Source of the DNA: Bacteroidota bacterium
GTDB lineage: Bacteria > Bacteroidota > Bacteroidia > Chitinophagales > JADIYW01
Direction: 5' to 3'
Assembly (NCBI GenBank): GCA_028288625.1
Contig: JAQBNI010000152.1
Span: forward strand, 1 to 64,000
DNA length: 64,000 bases
Shown piece after piece: positions 16,745 through 25,893 of the stretch. The position numbers and the translations under genes were made by a program. Numbering within the stretch: the stretch's first letter is position 1; each line of letters opens with the position of its first letter. The notes beneath the pieces were generated by a model that was given only the letters and a program-made list of their open reading frames with translations, was not told the DNA's origin and made no database searches.

Positions 16745-17893
16745 TTAATTTGAGTTGGAGAATACTACTGCAGCATTACATCCGCCAAACCCGGAAGCTG
16801 TTTTCAGGAAGGAATGCATCGGCTTATGGATTTGCTGAGCACAAATATTTACCGGTACACTGACGCCATGATTTGTAAAGCCAAATGTGGGAATGATGGT
16901 TGAATGTTGAAGTGACATCATTCCGATTACAGATTCCACTAAACCCGCAGCGCCTAAGGTGTGACCAAAATATCCCTTAAAACTGTTAACCGGTGTATCG
17001 TATAATTTTGAGAGATAAAATGATTTGGCTTCCATTTCATCATTAAAAGGTGTAGCTGTACCATGCGCGGAAATAAAATCAATTTGCTTCGATAAAATAT
17101 TAGCTTCCGATAATGCTTTGTCAATTGCTGAACTTAGCTCAACGCCTGTTTTTGAAGGTCCTGAGATATGGTTGGCATCATTGCGGATAGCGCCGCCTTT
17201 AAGCTGAAGAGCTCCGGGTTGAGATTGCGTAGATAAGATGACAGTGCTCGCAGCTTCACCTAAATTGATGCCGTCCCTGTCGGCAGAGAAGGGCTTGCAA
17301 ACACCATTGCTCAACGCGCGGAAAGATTTAAAACCCGAAAAAATAAATTTGCTGATATTATCCCCTCCAACAACCACTGCATTTTCATATGCACCGGAAG
17401 ACAATAATCTTTTAGCATAAATTAATGCTGCAATACCTGAAATACATGCATTTGAAATGACAACGGGTGTGTTTGGATTTTTAAATAGTTCGGTCACTAA
17501 TTTTGCAGAATGAAACAAGCTGATCTCCTCCAGAGAATTTGACAAAGGTTCATTTTTTTCCAATAATGCAATGTTGCCCTTTGTTGAGGAAAATATGAGA
17601 ATTGTTTTTTTATCCTCCATATCAACAGCAACAGTTTCCAATGCTTGCTTTATTGATGCAATGAGTAAGGTTTCAAACCGCGTGTATTTTTTATTACCCG
17701 GGTGAAGATGACTTGCACCAGGTAAAATTTGATCATCTATTAAAGAAGCATAGAAGGGTTCATCATCAATATCAATTCTGTTATGCAATTTCACACCGGT
17801 ATTTCCTTTCAGTATTTCTTTAAAATTTTCTTCAGATGAAATACCTAACGGGGAGATGATGTTATGTCCTTTTATAAAAATATCAGCGTGCAT
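16745..17893 (-). CDS. Beta-ketoacyl-ACP synthase, second active copy
   Basis: 382 residues, triad C150 (SNACISG), H277 (SAHGTAT) and H311 (GYFGHTLGAAG). It is divergent from the KS at 14593-15786, so the two may handle different chain steps, for example priming versus elongation, or may pair with different Cys-less partners. The start shares one base with the thioesterase stop (TGATG), a sign of tight coupling. Confidence 0.85.
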   Translation of the reverse strand: MHADIFIKGHNIISPLGISSEENFKEILKGNTGVKLHNRIDIDDEPFYASLIDDQILPGASHLHPGNKKYTRFETLLIASIKQALETVAVDMEDKKTILIFSSTKGNIALLEKNEPLSNSLEEISLFHSAKLVTELFKNPNTPVVISNACISGIAALIYAKRLLSSGAYENAVVVGGDNISKFIFSGFKSFRALSNGVCKPFSADRDGINLGEAASTVILSTQSQPGALQLKGGAIRNDANHISGPSKTGVELSSAIDKALSEANILSKQIDFISAHGTATPFNDEMEAKSFYLSKLYDTPVNSFKGYFGHTLGAAGLVESVIGMMSLQHSTIIPTFGFTNHGVSVPVNICAQQIHKPMHSFLKTASGFGGCNAAVVFSNSN

Positions 17894-18330
17894 CAGAGGA
17901 GATTATGGCTTCTTTTCCAGTTTAAAAAAAATGCCGGCGATTGCAATTGCAATTGTTGTTTTTCGATATCTAAAAAAACCTGTGTAGTGGATCCGGTTGC
18001 GAGTATTTCAGAAGTTGCAGCGTTGTAGAGCGTATACTTAAAAATAATTTTTGCCGCATGACTGTCTTCAAAACTCGTTTCAATTAAAACGGATTCGCCA
18101 TACCGGAGCATTTTTTTGAAATCACAATTCAGGTTTACAATTGGCGCTACAAAACCATTCTTGAAAATATCTAAATAATGAAGTCCGTACTTTGTTCCGA
18201 AAGCTTCGCGACCGTCTTCAAAATAGGTAACGTAATGCCCGTGCCAGGTAATTCCTAACGGATCTGTTTCATTAAATCTTACTTTAATTGTTGCCGTTGC
18301 AGTAAGCATATTATTTTTTTGTCGGATCAT
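17893..18330 (-). CDS. Hotdog acyl-CoA/ACP thioesterase, 4HBT family
   Basis: 145 residues of the 4-hydroxybenzoyl-CoA thioesterase group (YbgC-like). The active-site helix region reads RFNETDPLGITWHGHYVTYFEDGREAF, with the usual Asp before the HGHY turn. It could release the finished polyene acid or proofread the ACP. It overlaps the upstream secreted-protein gene by 20 nt. Confidence 0.8.
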   Translation of the reverse strand: MIRQKNNMLTATATIKVRFNETDPLGITWHGHYVTYFEDGREAFGTKYGLHYLDIFKNGFVAPIVNLNCDFKKMLRYGESVLIETSFEDSHAAKIIFKYTLYNAATSEILATGSTTQVFLDIEKQQLQLQSPAFFLNWKRSHNLL

Positions 18331-18961
18331 ACTTTCTTTTCCAGTCTCTAAACGTGCCTGATTTGATGTCTTTTATGACTTCGTAAAATGGTCTCGCCCA
18401 GTAATTCCTCATGCCAAAGCCACCAGCTACGCCGTTTGCTTTTTCAGCAAATATTACACTGTTGGTGCCCATATCAATAAAAACACACCACATCACTTCT
18501 TCCGCATATTGCTTATTAAGATTATCGACAATAAAAACAAATCCCACGCCTTTTTCATAACCGCTAAGATCATAATCAGCAACGATTTTTAATACGTCGT
18601 TCTTTGATAATTTATTAAGTTCGTCAGGTTTGTTGGTGAAAAATTTATCATCGTTTATTGTAGAATCTAATTTTCTTGTGAGGTTAAATTTTAAATCGAC
18701 AAAATGTTTTTTGAAAGCTTCTGTAAGATTATATTTTTCATGTTCAAGATCAACCAGATCATTGATCCTGCCGGCAAGATCTGCAGCATTAAATCTTTCT
18801 TCACCATAACATTTTGCATGTGTAAAATCGATGCCCAGGAAAGTGACCGGCACTTGTGGATCAAAAACATCTTTCGCGTTTGTCTGAGCATTTGCGTTTG
18901 TGTAATTCGCGGTGCACACCACCGGAAACATCAATAAAATAAGCCAATTCCGTATTTTCAT
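18311..18961 (-). CDS. Secreted protein of unknown function in the pigment operon
   Basis: About 216 residues from the ATG at 18961; an ATG 18 nt further upstream is possible but would overlap the dehydratase gene and weaken the signal peptide. The signal peptide ends near ANAQ. The mature part contains VPVTFLGIDFTHAKCYGEE and repeated charged helices, then FIDMGTNSVIFAEKANGVAGGFGMRNYWARPFYE. I do not recognise a named family with confidence; its place between dehydratase and thioesterase genes ties it to the pigment cluster, perhaps as a periplasmic or outer-membrane factor. Confidence 0.65.
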   Translation of the reverse strand: MKIRNWLILLMFPVVCTANYTNANAQTNAKDVFDPQVPVTFLGIDFTHAKCYGEERFNAADLAGRINDLVDLEHEKYNLTEAFKKHFVDLKFNLTRKLDSTINDDKFFTNKPDELNKLSKNDVLKIVADYDLSGYEKGVGFVFIVDNLNKQYAEEVMWCVFIDMGTNSVIFAEKANGVAGGFGMRNYWARPFYEVIKDIKSGTFRDWKRKYDPTKK

Positions 18962-18965
18962 ATAA

Positions 18966-19394
18966 TTAAGATTTAACAAAAATCCTCATTTCACAATTTG
19001 CAATTATCAATGTATTCAAAAAAACTTTTCCTTGTATGATATTAAATCCCATTACAGGTTTTTGAATAGTGATTTCGGTTGTAAGAATTGAGCCTGCAGG
19101 CGGCAACTCGTTTATAATAAGATTTTTTATAGATGCTATAAAGCCAAGTGAAACCGGTTTGCTTTCCAGTTTATCCAAATAGCCGAATCCTGCAGCGCCT
19201 GTTTGAGCAATATTTTCAATGATCCCGCTTTCTGATAAAAAACCATTCATGCAAAAAATGCAGCCATCTGTAATTTCAAAATTTGAAATTATTTTTCCGG
19301 TATCCGCATACTGCAATGAATCGATCATGACCACCGGCGCGCGCTGTGGGATCAGGTCCAGTACGTTTATTTCAGATACAGATTTGTTATACAT
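18966..19394 (-). CDS. Hotdog dehydratase, ApeP-like; first gene of the pigment operon
   Basis: 142 residues. LDLIPQRAPVVMIDSL is the N-terminal signature of ApeP/FabZ-like hotdog dehydratases, and NIAQTGAAGFGYLD corresponds to the long helix. No clear GHFP segment is present, in line with ApeP-type partners that act with an ApeI-type subunit (here 11286-11660). It starts the minus-strand operon, 82 nt from the divergent membrane-protein gene. Confidence 0.75.
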   Translation of the reverse strand: MYNKSVSEINVLDLIPQRAPVVMIDSLQYADTGKIISNFEITDGCIFCMNGFLSESGIIENIAQTGAAGFGYLDKLESKPVSLGFIASIKNLIINELPPAGSILTTEITIQKPVMGFNIIQGKVFLNTLIIANCEMRIFVKS

Positions 19395-19422
19395 TTTCTG
19401 TTTAGATATTATTAGTAATTAT

Positions 19423-19453
19423 TTTGATTTTGCGCAACTAAGATACGATTTTG
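19423..19453 (+). promoter_or_regulatory. Candidate promoter of the divergent membrane protein gene
   Basis: TTTG (19423-19426), 19 nt, then CGATTTTG (19446-19453). The spacing and TTTG end fit the Bacteroidota consensus, but the TA of the -7 element is missing. I found no convincing match in the other direction for the pigment operon; the nearest is TATCTTAG on the minus strand (19438-19445) without a -33 element. Confidence 0.3.
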
Positions 19454-19476
19454 ACAGAATATACTTAATATTGAAT

Positions 19477-20517
19477 ATGCAGCTCAATGAAGAAAAAGCG
19501 GAATTTATAAATAAGATAATCGATGAGTGGAGGTCTCAGGAACTGATCACCGCAGAGCAGGCTGAAAAATTAAAGCAATCTTATACAGTTCGAAAGTTTG
19601 ACTGGAAACAGGTAACCGTTTATGCATTTATTATTGCCGTGATATGTTGTGTGTTATCTATCATTGTTTTGCTGGCGGATCAAACCCTCCAACAGATCAT
19701 CGAAAAGTTTACCCAGATCACAGATCTTGGCATCAGCAGCATTTTAACGGCGATCACGCTATTTCTCTTTTGGTATACAAGAAAAAGATTTCGTGAACAC
19801 AGTACAACTCCGATCAGTAACAACAGCTTTTTATTAGTTGCATCTTTTATGGCGTTGGCAACAATTTCTTATTGGGCAAAAACAATCCATGTATTCGAAC
19901 ATAATTACTCTTTTATATTTTTGTTGGCTGCTGTGATGTATCTGGTTTTATCGCTTTATTATTCCTCGCAAACTTTATGGGTGATGAGTATATTAATGCT
20001 GGCATTTGCATACGGCGTGTTTTCTGCGTTTTATAATAATAATGAAATGAAATTTTTCGGGATGAATTACCCCGTACGTTTTCTTCCTTTCAGCATGGTC
20101 ATTTTATCGCTGACACTTCTCATAAATATGACCGAAAGACTAAGGCGCTTTTTTAAGATCCATTTTATCTCTTCATTACTGCTTTTTTATTTTTCGCTGT
20201 GGCTGATCACCATTTTTGGCAACTACTCAAGCCTGGAGCGCTGGAATGATACGAGGCAGGTTGAATTTATCGGGTATGATATCTTGTTATTCGCAATTTC
20301 AGCAGCAGGCATGTACCTCGGTTTGAAAAGGAATGACCATATTTTGGGAAATATATCGCTGAGTTTCTTTATTATCAACCTGATCACCCGATATTTTGAA
20401 TATTTCTGGGAACCGCTTCATAAATCCGTTTTTTTCATGATCCTGGCGCTTATTTTCTGGTTTATCGGCAGTCGCGCTGAGAGATTATGGAATCTTAAAT
20501 TCCTTGAGGAAAAATAA
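19477..20517 (+). CDS. Polytopic membrane protein, DUF2157-like
   Basis: 346 residues from the ATG at 19477. The open frame extends further upstream but into the divergent gene and promoter region. A short cytosolic head (EWRSQELITAEQAEKLKQSY) is followed by about ten membrane segments starting at VYAFIIAVICCVLSIIVLLA. The head plus helix layout matches DUF2157-type proteins of unknown function. No catalytic motif is visible. It stands alone between the pigment operon and the ribosomal superoperon. Confidence 0.7.
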   Translation: MQLNEEKAEFINKIIDEWRSQELITAEQAEKLKQSYTVRKFDWKQVTVYAFIIAVICCVLSIIVLLADQTLQQIIEKFTQITDLGISSILTAITLFLFWYTRKRFREHSTTPISNNSFLLVASFMALATISYWAKTIHVFEHNYSFIFLLAAVMYLVLSLYYSSQTLWVMSILMLAFAYGVFSAFYNNNEMKFFGMNYPVRFLPFSMVILSLTLLINMTERLRRFFKIHFISSLLLFYFSLWLITIFGNYSSLERWNDTRQVEFIGYDILLFAISAAGMYLGLKRNDHILGNISLSFFIINLITRYFEYFWEPLHKSVFFMILALIFWFIGSRAERLWNLKFLEEK

Positions 20518-20644
20518 TGACAAAAGAACTATCTTAATACTATATTCAAATCGCTGATTATAAGATATTTACTAATTCAACATTCATCATTCCGCATTCA
20601 TCATTCTCTTTTCCTTTTCTTAACTCCAAATTAATATGGAATAA

Positions 20645-20677
20645 TTTTCCACAATTGGGAATTAATACCTATATTTG
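20645..20677 (+). promoter_or_regulatory. Upstream candidate promoter of the str operon (P1)
   Basis: TATATTTG at 20670-20677 is an exact -7 match. The -33 element is weaker, TTTT at 20645-20648 with 21 nt spacing. Transcription would begin near 20683. Confidence 0.45.
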
Positions 20678-20784
20678 CGCCCACTTCAGAAGGAATATTC
20701 TGTGTTTTGAATAACTTCTTTCTGTAGTTACTGCCTTCGCAGGGAAGGTAAGACTACAAAAAATCACTCCTCACGGGTTTATTA

Positions 20785-20816
20785 TTTGGTATTCTTACCC
20801 CAACTTCCTACCTTTG
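20785..20816 (+). promoter_or_regulatory. Main promoter of the str/S10/spc/alpha superoperon (P2)
   Basis: TTTG at 20785-20788, 20 nt, TACCTTTG at 20809-20816: a full consensus Bacteroidota promoter. The predicted start near 20822 gives a short A-rich leader of about 23 nt before the rpsL ATG. Confidence 0.7.
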
Positions 20817-20844
20817 CAGTCCAAAAAAAAATAAAGAGTAAAGA

Positions 20845-21258
20845 ATGCCTACAATTCAACAGTTAGTAAGAAAAGGAAGACAAGAACTTCATTATGCTTC
20901 GAAATCCAGAGCTTTAGCGGCATGTCCGCAGCGCAGAGGTGTATGTACACGTGTGTATACAACCACTCCTAAGAAGCCGAATTCGGCTTTGCGTAAGGTA
21001 GCAAAAGTGCGTTTGACCAACAAATTTGAGGTGATTGCATACATTCCTGGTGAAGGTCACAATTTACAGGAACACTCTATCGTGATGATCCGTGGAGGTC
21101 GTGTTAAAGATCTACCGGGCGTACGTTACCATATCGTCCGCGGTGCATTGGATACTGCAGGTGTAAATAACAGGCAAAAAAGCCGTTCTAAATACGGAAC
21201 AAAGAAAGCAAAAGCGGGAGCAGCAGCTGCAGCACCGGCAAAAGGGAAAAAGAAATAA
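20845..21258 (+). CDS. rpsL: 30S ribosomal protein S12
   Basis: 137 residues. The conserved [13 protein letters not shown] (K43/K44) and [14 protein letters not shown] loops at the decoding centre are wild type at the lysines whose mutation gives streptomycin resistance. Compared with the usual 123-125 residues there is a C-terminal Ala/Lys-rich tail (KAKAG, five Ala, PAKGKKK). First gene of the superoperon. A palindromic hairpin follows 5 nt after the stop. Confidence 0.97.
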   Translation: MPTIQQLVRKGRQELHYASKSRALAACPQRRGVCTRVYTTTPKKPNSALRKVAKVRLTNKFEVIAYIPGEGHNLQEHSIVMIRGGRVKDLPGVRYHIVRGALDTAGVNNRQKSRSKYGTKKAKAGAAAAAPAKGKKK

Positions 21259-21263
21259 TGTAA

Positions 21264-21283
21264 ATACGCACTGATGTGCGTAT
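21264..21283. repeat. Palindrome ATACGCAC-N4-GTGCGTAT, copy 1 (rpsL-rpsG)
   Basis: Perfect 8-bp stem with loop TGAT, 5 nt after the rpsL stop. Flanks GTAA and CAA are shared with copies 2 and 3. No T-tract follows, so it is not an intrinsic terminator. Confidence 0.85.
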
Positions 21284-21298
21284 CAAAAAAATAAACAG

Positions 21299-21766
21299 AT
21301 GAGAAAGCAAAAAGCAAAAAAAAGATACTTAGCACCGGATCCGGTTTACGGAGATCCATTGATCACGCGTTTTGTAAATAATTTAATGATCGGCGGTAAA
21401 AAAAGTACTGCTTATACAGCTTTTTATGAAGCAATGGAACGCATCAAAACTTCTTCGAACGAAGAAGGATACGATGTTTGGAGAAAAGCAATGGATAATG
21501 CACAGCCTGCAGTGGAAGTAAAGAGCCGAAGAATAGGTGGAGCAACATTCCAGATCCCGACACCTATCCGTGAAGACAGAAAAATATTTATGACGATCCG
21601 CTGGCTGATCCAGTTTGCACGTAAAAGAAACGGCAAATCTATGGGAGATAAGCTTGCAGCGGAATTGCTGGCAGCATCAAAAGGTGAAGGTGCAGCAGTA
21701 AAAAGAAAAGAAGACACACACAAAATGGCAGAAGCTAATAAAGCATTCTCTCACTTTAAAGTATAA
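21299..21766 (+). CDS. rpsG: 30S ribosomal protein S7
   Basis: 155 residues, full length for S7 (MRKQKAKKRYLAPDPVYGDPLITRFVNNLM; VEVKSRRIGGATFQIPTPI). Binds the 3' major domain of 16S rRNA and starts head assembly; in many bacteria it is the translational repressor of the str operon. Here the rpsL-rpsG gap holds the palindrome at 21264-21283; whether S7 recognises it is unknown. Confidence 0.97.
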   Translation: MRKQKAKKRYLAPDPVYGDPLITRFVNNLMIGGKKSTAYTAFYEAMERIKTSSNEEGYDVWRKAMDNAQPAVEVKSRRIGGATFQIPTPIREDRKIFMTIRWLIQFARKRNGKSMGDKLAAELLAASKGEGAAVKRKEDTHKMAEANKAFSHFKV

Positions 21767-21777
21767 TGTAAATGTAA

Positions 21778-21797
21778 ATACGCACCGACGTGCGTAT
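21778..21797. repeat. Palindrome ATACGCAC-N4-GTGCGTAT, copy 2 (rpsG-fusA)
   Basis: Perfect 8-bp stem, loop CGAC, 11 nt after the rpsG stop and 13 nt before the fusA start. The surrounding GTAAATACGCAC and GTGCGTATCAA are the same as in copies 1 and 3. Confidence 0.85.
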
Positions 21798-21810
21798 CAA
21801 ATAAAAGAAA

Positions 21811-23916
21811 ATGGCACGCGACTTAAAATATACAAGGAACATCGGTATTGCAGCACACATTGACGCAGGTAAAACAACTACGACTGAGCGTATTCTTTAT
21901 TATGCAGGTGTGAACCACAAGATCGGTGAAGTGCATGACGGTGCTTCAACAATGGACTGGATGGTGCAGGAAGCAGAGCGTGGAATCACAATCACTTCAG
22001 CAGCTACTACAGTATCATGGAAATACCGCGACAATGATTACCACGTAAACATTATCGATACACCTGGACACGTCGACTTTACAGTAGAAGTGAACCGTTC
22101 TTTACGTGTATTAGATGGATTGGTATTCTTATTCTCGGCTGTTGATGGTGTTGAGCCGCAATCTGAAACAAACTGGCGCCTTGCAAACAATTATAATGTT
22201 GCACGATTAGGCTTCGTAAATAAAATGGACCGAGCAGGAGCAGATTTCCTGATGGTGGTTGCACAAGTGAAGAAGATGTTGGGATCGAATGCAGTTCCTT
22301 TACAATTGCCGATCGGTGCAGAAGATACTTTTAAAGGTGTAGTTGATCTGATCAACTTCCGTGGAATTATCTGGAATGAAAAAGACAGGGGGATGACTTA
22401 CGAAGTGATCGACGTTCCTGCTGACATGGTAGAAGAAGCTTTAGAGTGGAGAGAAAAATTACTGGAAGCAGTTTCTGAATACGACGATCATTTAATGGAA
22501 AAATTCTTTGAAGATCCTAAATCAATTACAGAAAGAGAGATCCTCGATGCATTGCGTAAAGCATGTCTCGATATGAAGATCGTTCCTATGCTTTGCGGAT
22601 CGTCATTTAAAGATAAAGGTGTTCAAACCATGCTTGATCTGGTAATGGAATTGATGCCAAGCCCGATGGATCGTCCTAATATTATCGGAACACATCCTGA
22701 TACAGGCGAGGAAGTTATTCGCAAACCAAGCTATACAGAACCTTTTGCAGCACTCGCATTCAAGATCGCTACAGATCCATATGTTGGTCGTCTTGCATTC
22801 ACCCGTGTTTATTCAGGAATGCTGGAAGCAGGTTCTTATGTATTAAATACAAGAACCGGCAACAAGGAGCGTATTTCCCGTATTTTCCAGATGCACGCGA
22901 ACAAGCAAAATCCTATCGACCGTTTAGGAGCAGGAGATATTGGCGCTGTGGTTGGATTTAAAGATATCCGTACAGGTGATACGCTTTGCGCTGAAAATTC
23001 ACCGATCGTTTTGGAATCTATGAATTTCCCTGATCCGGTTATCGGTCTGGCAATCGAGCCTAAGACACAAAAAGATGCCGACAAATTAGGCATGGCTTTA
23101 TCAAAGCTGGCTGAAGAAGATCCGACATTTAAAGTAAGATACGACGAAGATACCGCGCAGACTGTGATCAGCGGAATGGGAGAGTTACACTTGGAAATTA
23201 TTGTTGACCGCTTATTGCGCGAATTCAAAGTAGAATGTAATCAGGGCGCACCCCAGGTGAATTATAAAGAAACGATTACACAAACGATTGACCACAGAGA
23301 AAAATATGCGAAGCAGTCAGGTGGTCGCGGTAAGTTTGCAGATATACAAGTGGAAATTGGTCCCGGCGATGAAGGTGAAGTTGGTTTGAAATTTATCAAC
23401 GATATTTTCGGAGGTTCTATTCCGCGTGAGTTTATTCCTTCTGTAGAGAAAGGTTTCAAAGAGGCAATGAAAACAGGCGTTCTCGCAGGTTACGAAGTGC
23501 CGAGCTTAAAAGTTCGTTTACATGATGGTTCATTCCACCAGGTGGATTCAGATTCTTTCTCTTTCGAGCAGGCTGGGAAATTTGCATTCCGTGAAGCATG
23601 TAAAAAAGCAAATCCAATCTTGTTGGAACCGATCATGAAGCTCGAAGTAATTACGCCGGAAGAAAATACAGGAGATGTGGTAGGAGATCTAAACCGTCGC
23701 CGTGGTATGATGGAAGGCATGGAAATGAAGAACAACGCAAACGTAATTAAAGCGAAAGTTCCATTGTCAGAAATGTTTGGTTATGTAACGGATCTGAGAA
23801 CAATTACATCCGGAAGAGCAACTTCCATTATGGAATTTTCTCATTACGCGCAGGCGCCGAATGCAATCACCGAACAAGTGATATCAAAAGTGAAATCTAA
23901 AGTAAAAGCTGACTAA
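21811..23916 (+). CDS. fusA: Elongation factor G
   Basis: 701 residues. GTPase motifs [13 protein letters not shown] (G1), DTPGHVDF (G3) and NKMDRAGAD (G4), followed by domains II-V; RGRKFADIQ-like [13 protein letters not shown] and the [14 protein letters not shown] segment are typical of domain IV. It drives translocation and, with RRF, ribosome recycling. It runs directly into rpsJ with 10 nt between; no tuf gene lies after it, so EF-Tu is encoded elsewhere, as is usual in Bacteroidota. Confidence 0.97.
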   Translation: MARDLKYTRNIGIAAHIDAGKTTTTERILYYAGVNHKIGEVHDGASTMDWMVQEAERGITITSAATTVSWKYRDNDYHVNIIDTPGHVDFTVEVNRSLRVLDGLVFLFSAVDGVEPQSETNWRLANNYNVARLGFVNKMDRAGADFLMVVAQVKKMLGSNAVPLQLPIGAEDTFKGVVDLINFRGIIWNEKDRGMTYEVIDVPADMVEEALEWREKLLEAVSEYDDHLMEKFFEDPKSITEREILDALRKACLDMKIVPMLCGSSFKDKGVQTMLDLVMELMPSPMDRPNIIGTHPDTGEEVIRKPSYTEPFAALAFKIATDPYVGRLAFTRVYSGMLEAGSYVLNTRTGNKERISRIFQMHANKQNPIDRLGAGDIGAVVGFKDIRTGDTLCAENSPIVLESMNFPDPVIGLAIEPKTQKDADKLGMALSKLAEEDPTFKVRYDEDTAQTVISGMGELHLEIIVDRLLREFKVECNQGAPQVNYKETITQTIDHREKYAKQSGGRGKFADIQVEIGPGDEGEVGLKFINDIFGGSIPREFIPSVEKGFKEAMKTGVLAGYEVPSLKVRLHDGSFHQVDSDSFSFEQAGKFAFREACKKANPILLEPIMKLEVITPEENTGDVVGDLNRRRGMMEGMEMKNNANVIKAKVPLSEMFGYVTDLRTITSGRATSIMEFSHYAQAPNAITEQVISKVKSKVKAD

Positions 23917-23926
23917 AGCGTATATC

Positions 23927-24232
23927 ATGACACAAAAAATCAGAATAAAATTAAAATCTTACGATCACAACCTCGTAGATAAGTCTGCTGAGAAGATCGT
24001 AAAAACAGTACGCAATGCGGGTGCGGTAGTAACCGGTCCTATTCCATTGCCTACAAATAAAAAAATATTTACGGTGCTGAAATCACCACACGTAAATAAA
24101 GTGGCGAGAGAGCAATTTAAATTGTGTACATACAAAAGATTATTAGATATCTACAGCGCGACACCAAAGACTGTGGATGCATTAATGAAATTAGAATTAC
24201 CAAGTGGTGTTGATGTAGAAATTAAAGTGTAA
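23927..24232 (+). CDS. rpsJ: 30S ribosomal protein S10
   Basis: 101 residues with the conserved [22 protein letters not shown] and [22 protein letters not shown] segments. Ribosomal head protein; also NusE, partner of NusB in antitermination. No separate S10 promoter is visible: only 10 nt separate it from fusA, so str and S10 groups appear to be one transcript. Confidence 0.97.
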   Translation: MTQKIRIKLKSYDHNLVDKSAEKIVKTVRNAGAVVTGPIPLPTNKKIFTVLKSPHVNKVAREQFKLCTYKRLLDIYSATPKTVDALMKLELPSGVDVEIKV

Positions 24233-24237
24233 TAGTC

Positions 24238-24858
24238 ATGGCAGGAATAATAGGAACAAAATTAGGTATGACCAGTATCTTCGGCGAAGGCGGAACAATG
24301 CTTCCTTGCACCGTAATCCAGGTTGGTCCATGTGTGGTAACGCAGAAAAAATCGAAAGATAAAGACGGTTACGATGCAGTACAATTAGCTTTTGGTGATA
24401 AGAAAGAAAAAAACACCACTAAGCCGATGATGAAACATTTCGAAAAATCAGGCGCTTCTCCTAAATCGAAGTTAGCTGAGTTTCGCGGAATGGACGAATT
24501 GAATGTAGGTGATGTAGTAACGTCTGACATTTTAAAAGAAGGCGAAACAGTATTCGTCACCGGAATATCAAAAGGAAAAGGATTTCAGGGTGTAGTAAGA
24601 CGTCACGGTTTCGCGGGTGTTGGCGGACAAACTCACGGACAGCACAACCGTTTACGTGCGCCGGGTTCATTAGGAGCATGCTCTACGCCTGCACGTGTAA
24701 TGAAAGGAATGAAAATGGGCGGACGCATGGGAACCGACAAAGTGAAAGAATTAAATATCAAAATATTGAAAATAGTGCCGGAAGAAAATGTGATCATCGT
24801 AAAAGGATCGATCCCCGGATTTAATGGTTCTTACGTAATTATTGAGAAGAAGAAATAA
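24238..24858 (+). CDS. rplC: 50S ribosomal protein L3
   Basis: 206 residues. [16 protein letters not shown] at the start and [23 protein letters not shown], including the Gln that is methylated in some bacteria, are the L3 core. Early assembly protein near the peptidyl transferase centre. Five nt after rpsJ. Confidence 0.97.
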   Translation: MAGIIGTKLGMTSIFGEGGTMLPCTVIQVGPCVVTQKKSKDKDGYDAVQLAFGDKKEKNTTKPMMKHFEKSGASPKSKLAEFRGMDELNVGDVVTSDILKEGETVFVTGISKGKGFQGVVRRHGFAGVGGQTHGQHNRLRAPGSLGACSTPARVMKGMKMGGRMGTDKVKELNIKILKIVPEENVIIVKGSIPGFNGSYVIIEKKK

Positions 24859-24864
24859 AATCAG

Positions 24865-25485
24865 ATGAAAGCAGACGTATATAATATAAGCGGACAAACA
24901 ACAGGAAGAACGATCGAGTTGCCTGATGCAATTTTTGGTGCAGAACCGAATGAGCATGTTATCTACCTCGCTGTGAAACAATATCTCGCAGGAAGAAGAA
25001 GCGGCACGCATAAAACGTTGGAGAAATCTGAGTTGTCAGGTTCTACAAGAAAACTTCACAAGCAAAAAGGTACAGGTGGCTCCCGTAAAGGAAGTATCAA
25101 AAGCCCTTTATTTAAAGGTGGAGCGCGTATCTTCGGACCTCGCCCGCGTACGTATGATTTCAAGCTGAATAAGAAAGTGAAATCATTAGCGAAAATTTCA
25201 GCATTGTCTGTAAAGGCTGCAGGAAACAGTATCAAGATCATCGAAGATTTTTCTTTCGAATCACCGAAGACAAAAGAATATACAAACTTCTTAAAAGCAT
25301 TCGGTCTCGAAAACAAAAAATCGTTATTGATATTGCCGGAACTGATCGATAATATTTATTTGTCAAGCAGAAATATTCAGGGTGCAGGAGTTGCGGTGGC
25401 TGACAACTTAAATACTTATGACATCATGAACAACAGCATGATCCTGATCAGCGAAAAATCTTTAGAAGCAATTGCAAATTCATAA
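24865..25485 (+). CDS. rplD: 50S ribosomal protein L4
   Basis: 206 residues. The tunnel loop region RKLHKQKGTGGSRKGSIKSPLFKGGARIFGP is intact. L4 lines the exit tunnel with L22 and is the S10-operon repressor in enterobacteria; no comparable leader was recognised here. Confidence 0.96.
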   Translation: MKADVYNISGQTTGRTIELPDAIFGAEPNEHVIYLAVKQYLAGRRSGTHKTLEKSELSGSTRKLHKQKGTGGSRKGSIKSPLFKGGARIFGPRPRTYDFKLNKKVKSLAKISALSVKAAGNSIKIIEDFSFESPKTKEYTNFLKAFGLENKKSLLILPELIDNIYLSSRNIQGAGVAVADNLNTYDIMNNSMILISEKSLEAIANS

Positions 25486-25497
25486 ATAATAAATAGA

Positions 25498-25788
25498 ATG
25501 GAAATTCTTAGAAAACCTTTGATCACCGAAAAAGCCTCTGCACTCTCTGAGAAAGCAGGCAAGTATACTTTCCTGGTAGATAAAAAGGCAAATAAAGTAG
25601 AGATAAAAAAAGCGGTAGAGAAAATGTATGGTGTGAATGTGGAAGAAGTGAACACGATGATCATGCCGTCAAAACCGAAAAGCCGTAACACTAAGAAAGC
25701 TGTGGTCACCGGAAGAAAAGGAAGCTACAAGAAAGCAGTAGTGAAAGTAGCAGCAGGAGAAACAATTGATTTCTATAACGAGATTTAA
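25498..25788 (+). CDS. rplW: 50S ribosomal protein L23
   Basis: 96 residues (EILRKPLITEKASALSEKAGKYTFLVDKKANKVEIKKAVEKMYGV). L23 forms the docking site for trigger factor and SRP at the tunnel exit. The following 105-nt gap before rplB is the largest in the S10 group; it contains only weak pairing (ATATCC with GGATAT) and no promoter match that I trust. Confidence 0.96.
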   Translation: MEILRKPLITEKASALSEKAGKYTFLVDKKANKVEIKKAVEKMYGVNVEEVNTMIMPSKPKSRNTKKAVVTGRKGSYKKAVVKVAAGETIDFYNEI

Positions 25789-25893
25789 TAAGTAGAAAAT
25801 ATCCATTGTCTAAAGTAAAAAAAGGGTTCAGATGAAAAAGGATATTCTATCTCACCTTTAAAAAAGACATACATATTAGATAAATTTTAAGCA

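Larger units (their letters stand above)
20518..20844 (+). other. Gene-free stretch before rpsL: simple repeat, tandem promoters, structured leader
   Basis: 327 nt without a gene. It holds a degenerate ATTCA(A/T)CATTC repeat (20575-20607), two promoter candidates (20645-20677 and 20785-20816), and between them a segment able to fold, for example CCTTC-GCAGG-GAAGG around 20733-20747. The leader from the first promoter is about 160 nt, room for ribosomal-protein feedback, but I cannot match it to a known leader motif. Confidence 0.5.

Noticed and set aside
19219-19476. Long open frame extending the DUF2157-like protein upstream
   Set aside because: It runs antisense through the start of the dehydratase gene and the promoter region; the conserved part begins at the ATG at 19477.
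21264-21283. Palindromes in the ribosomal operon as intrinsic terminators
   Set aside because: No T-tract follows any copy, and essential genes lie downstream in the same transcript.
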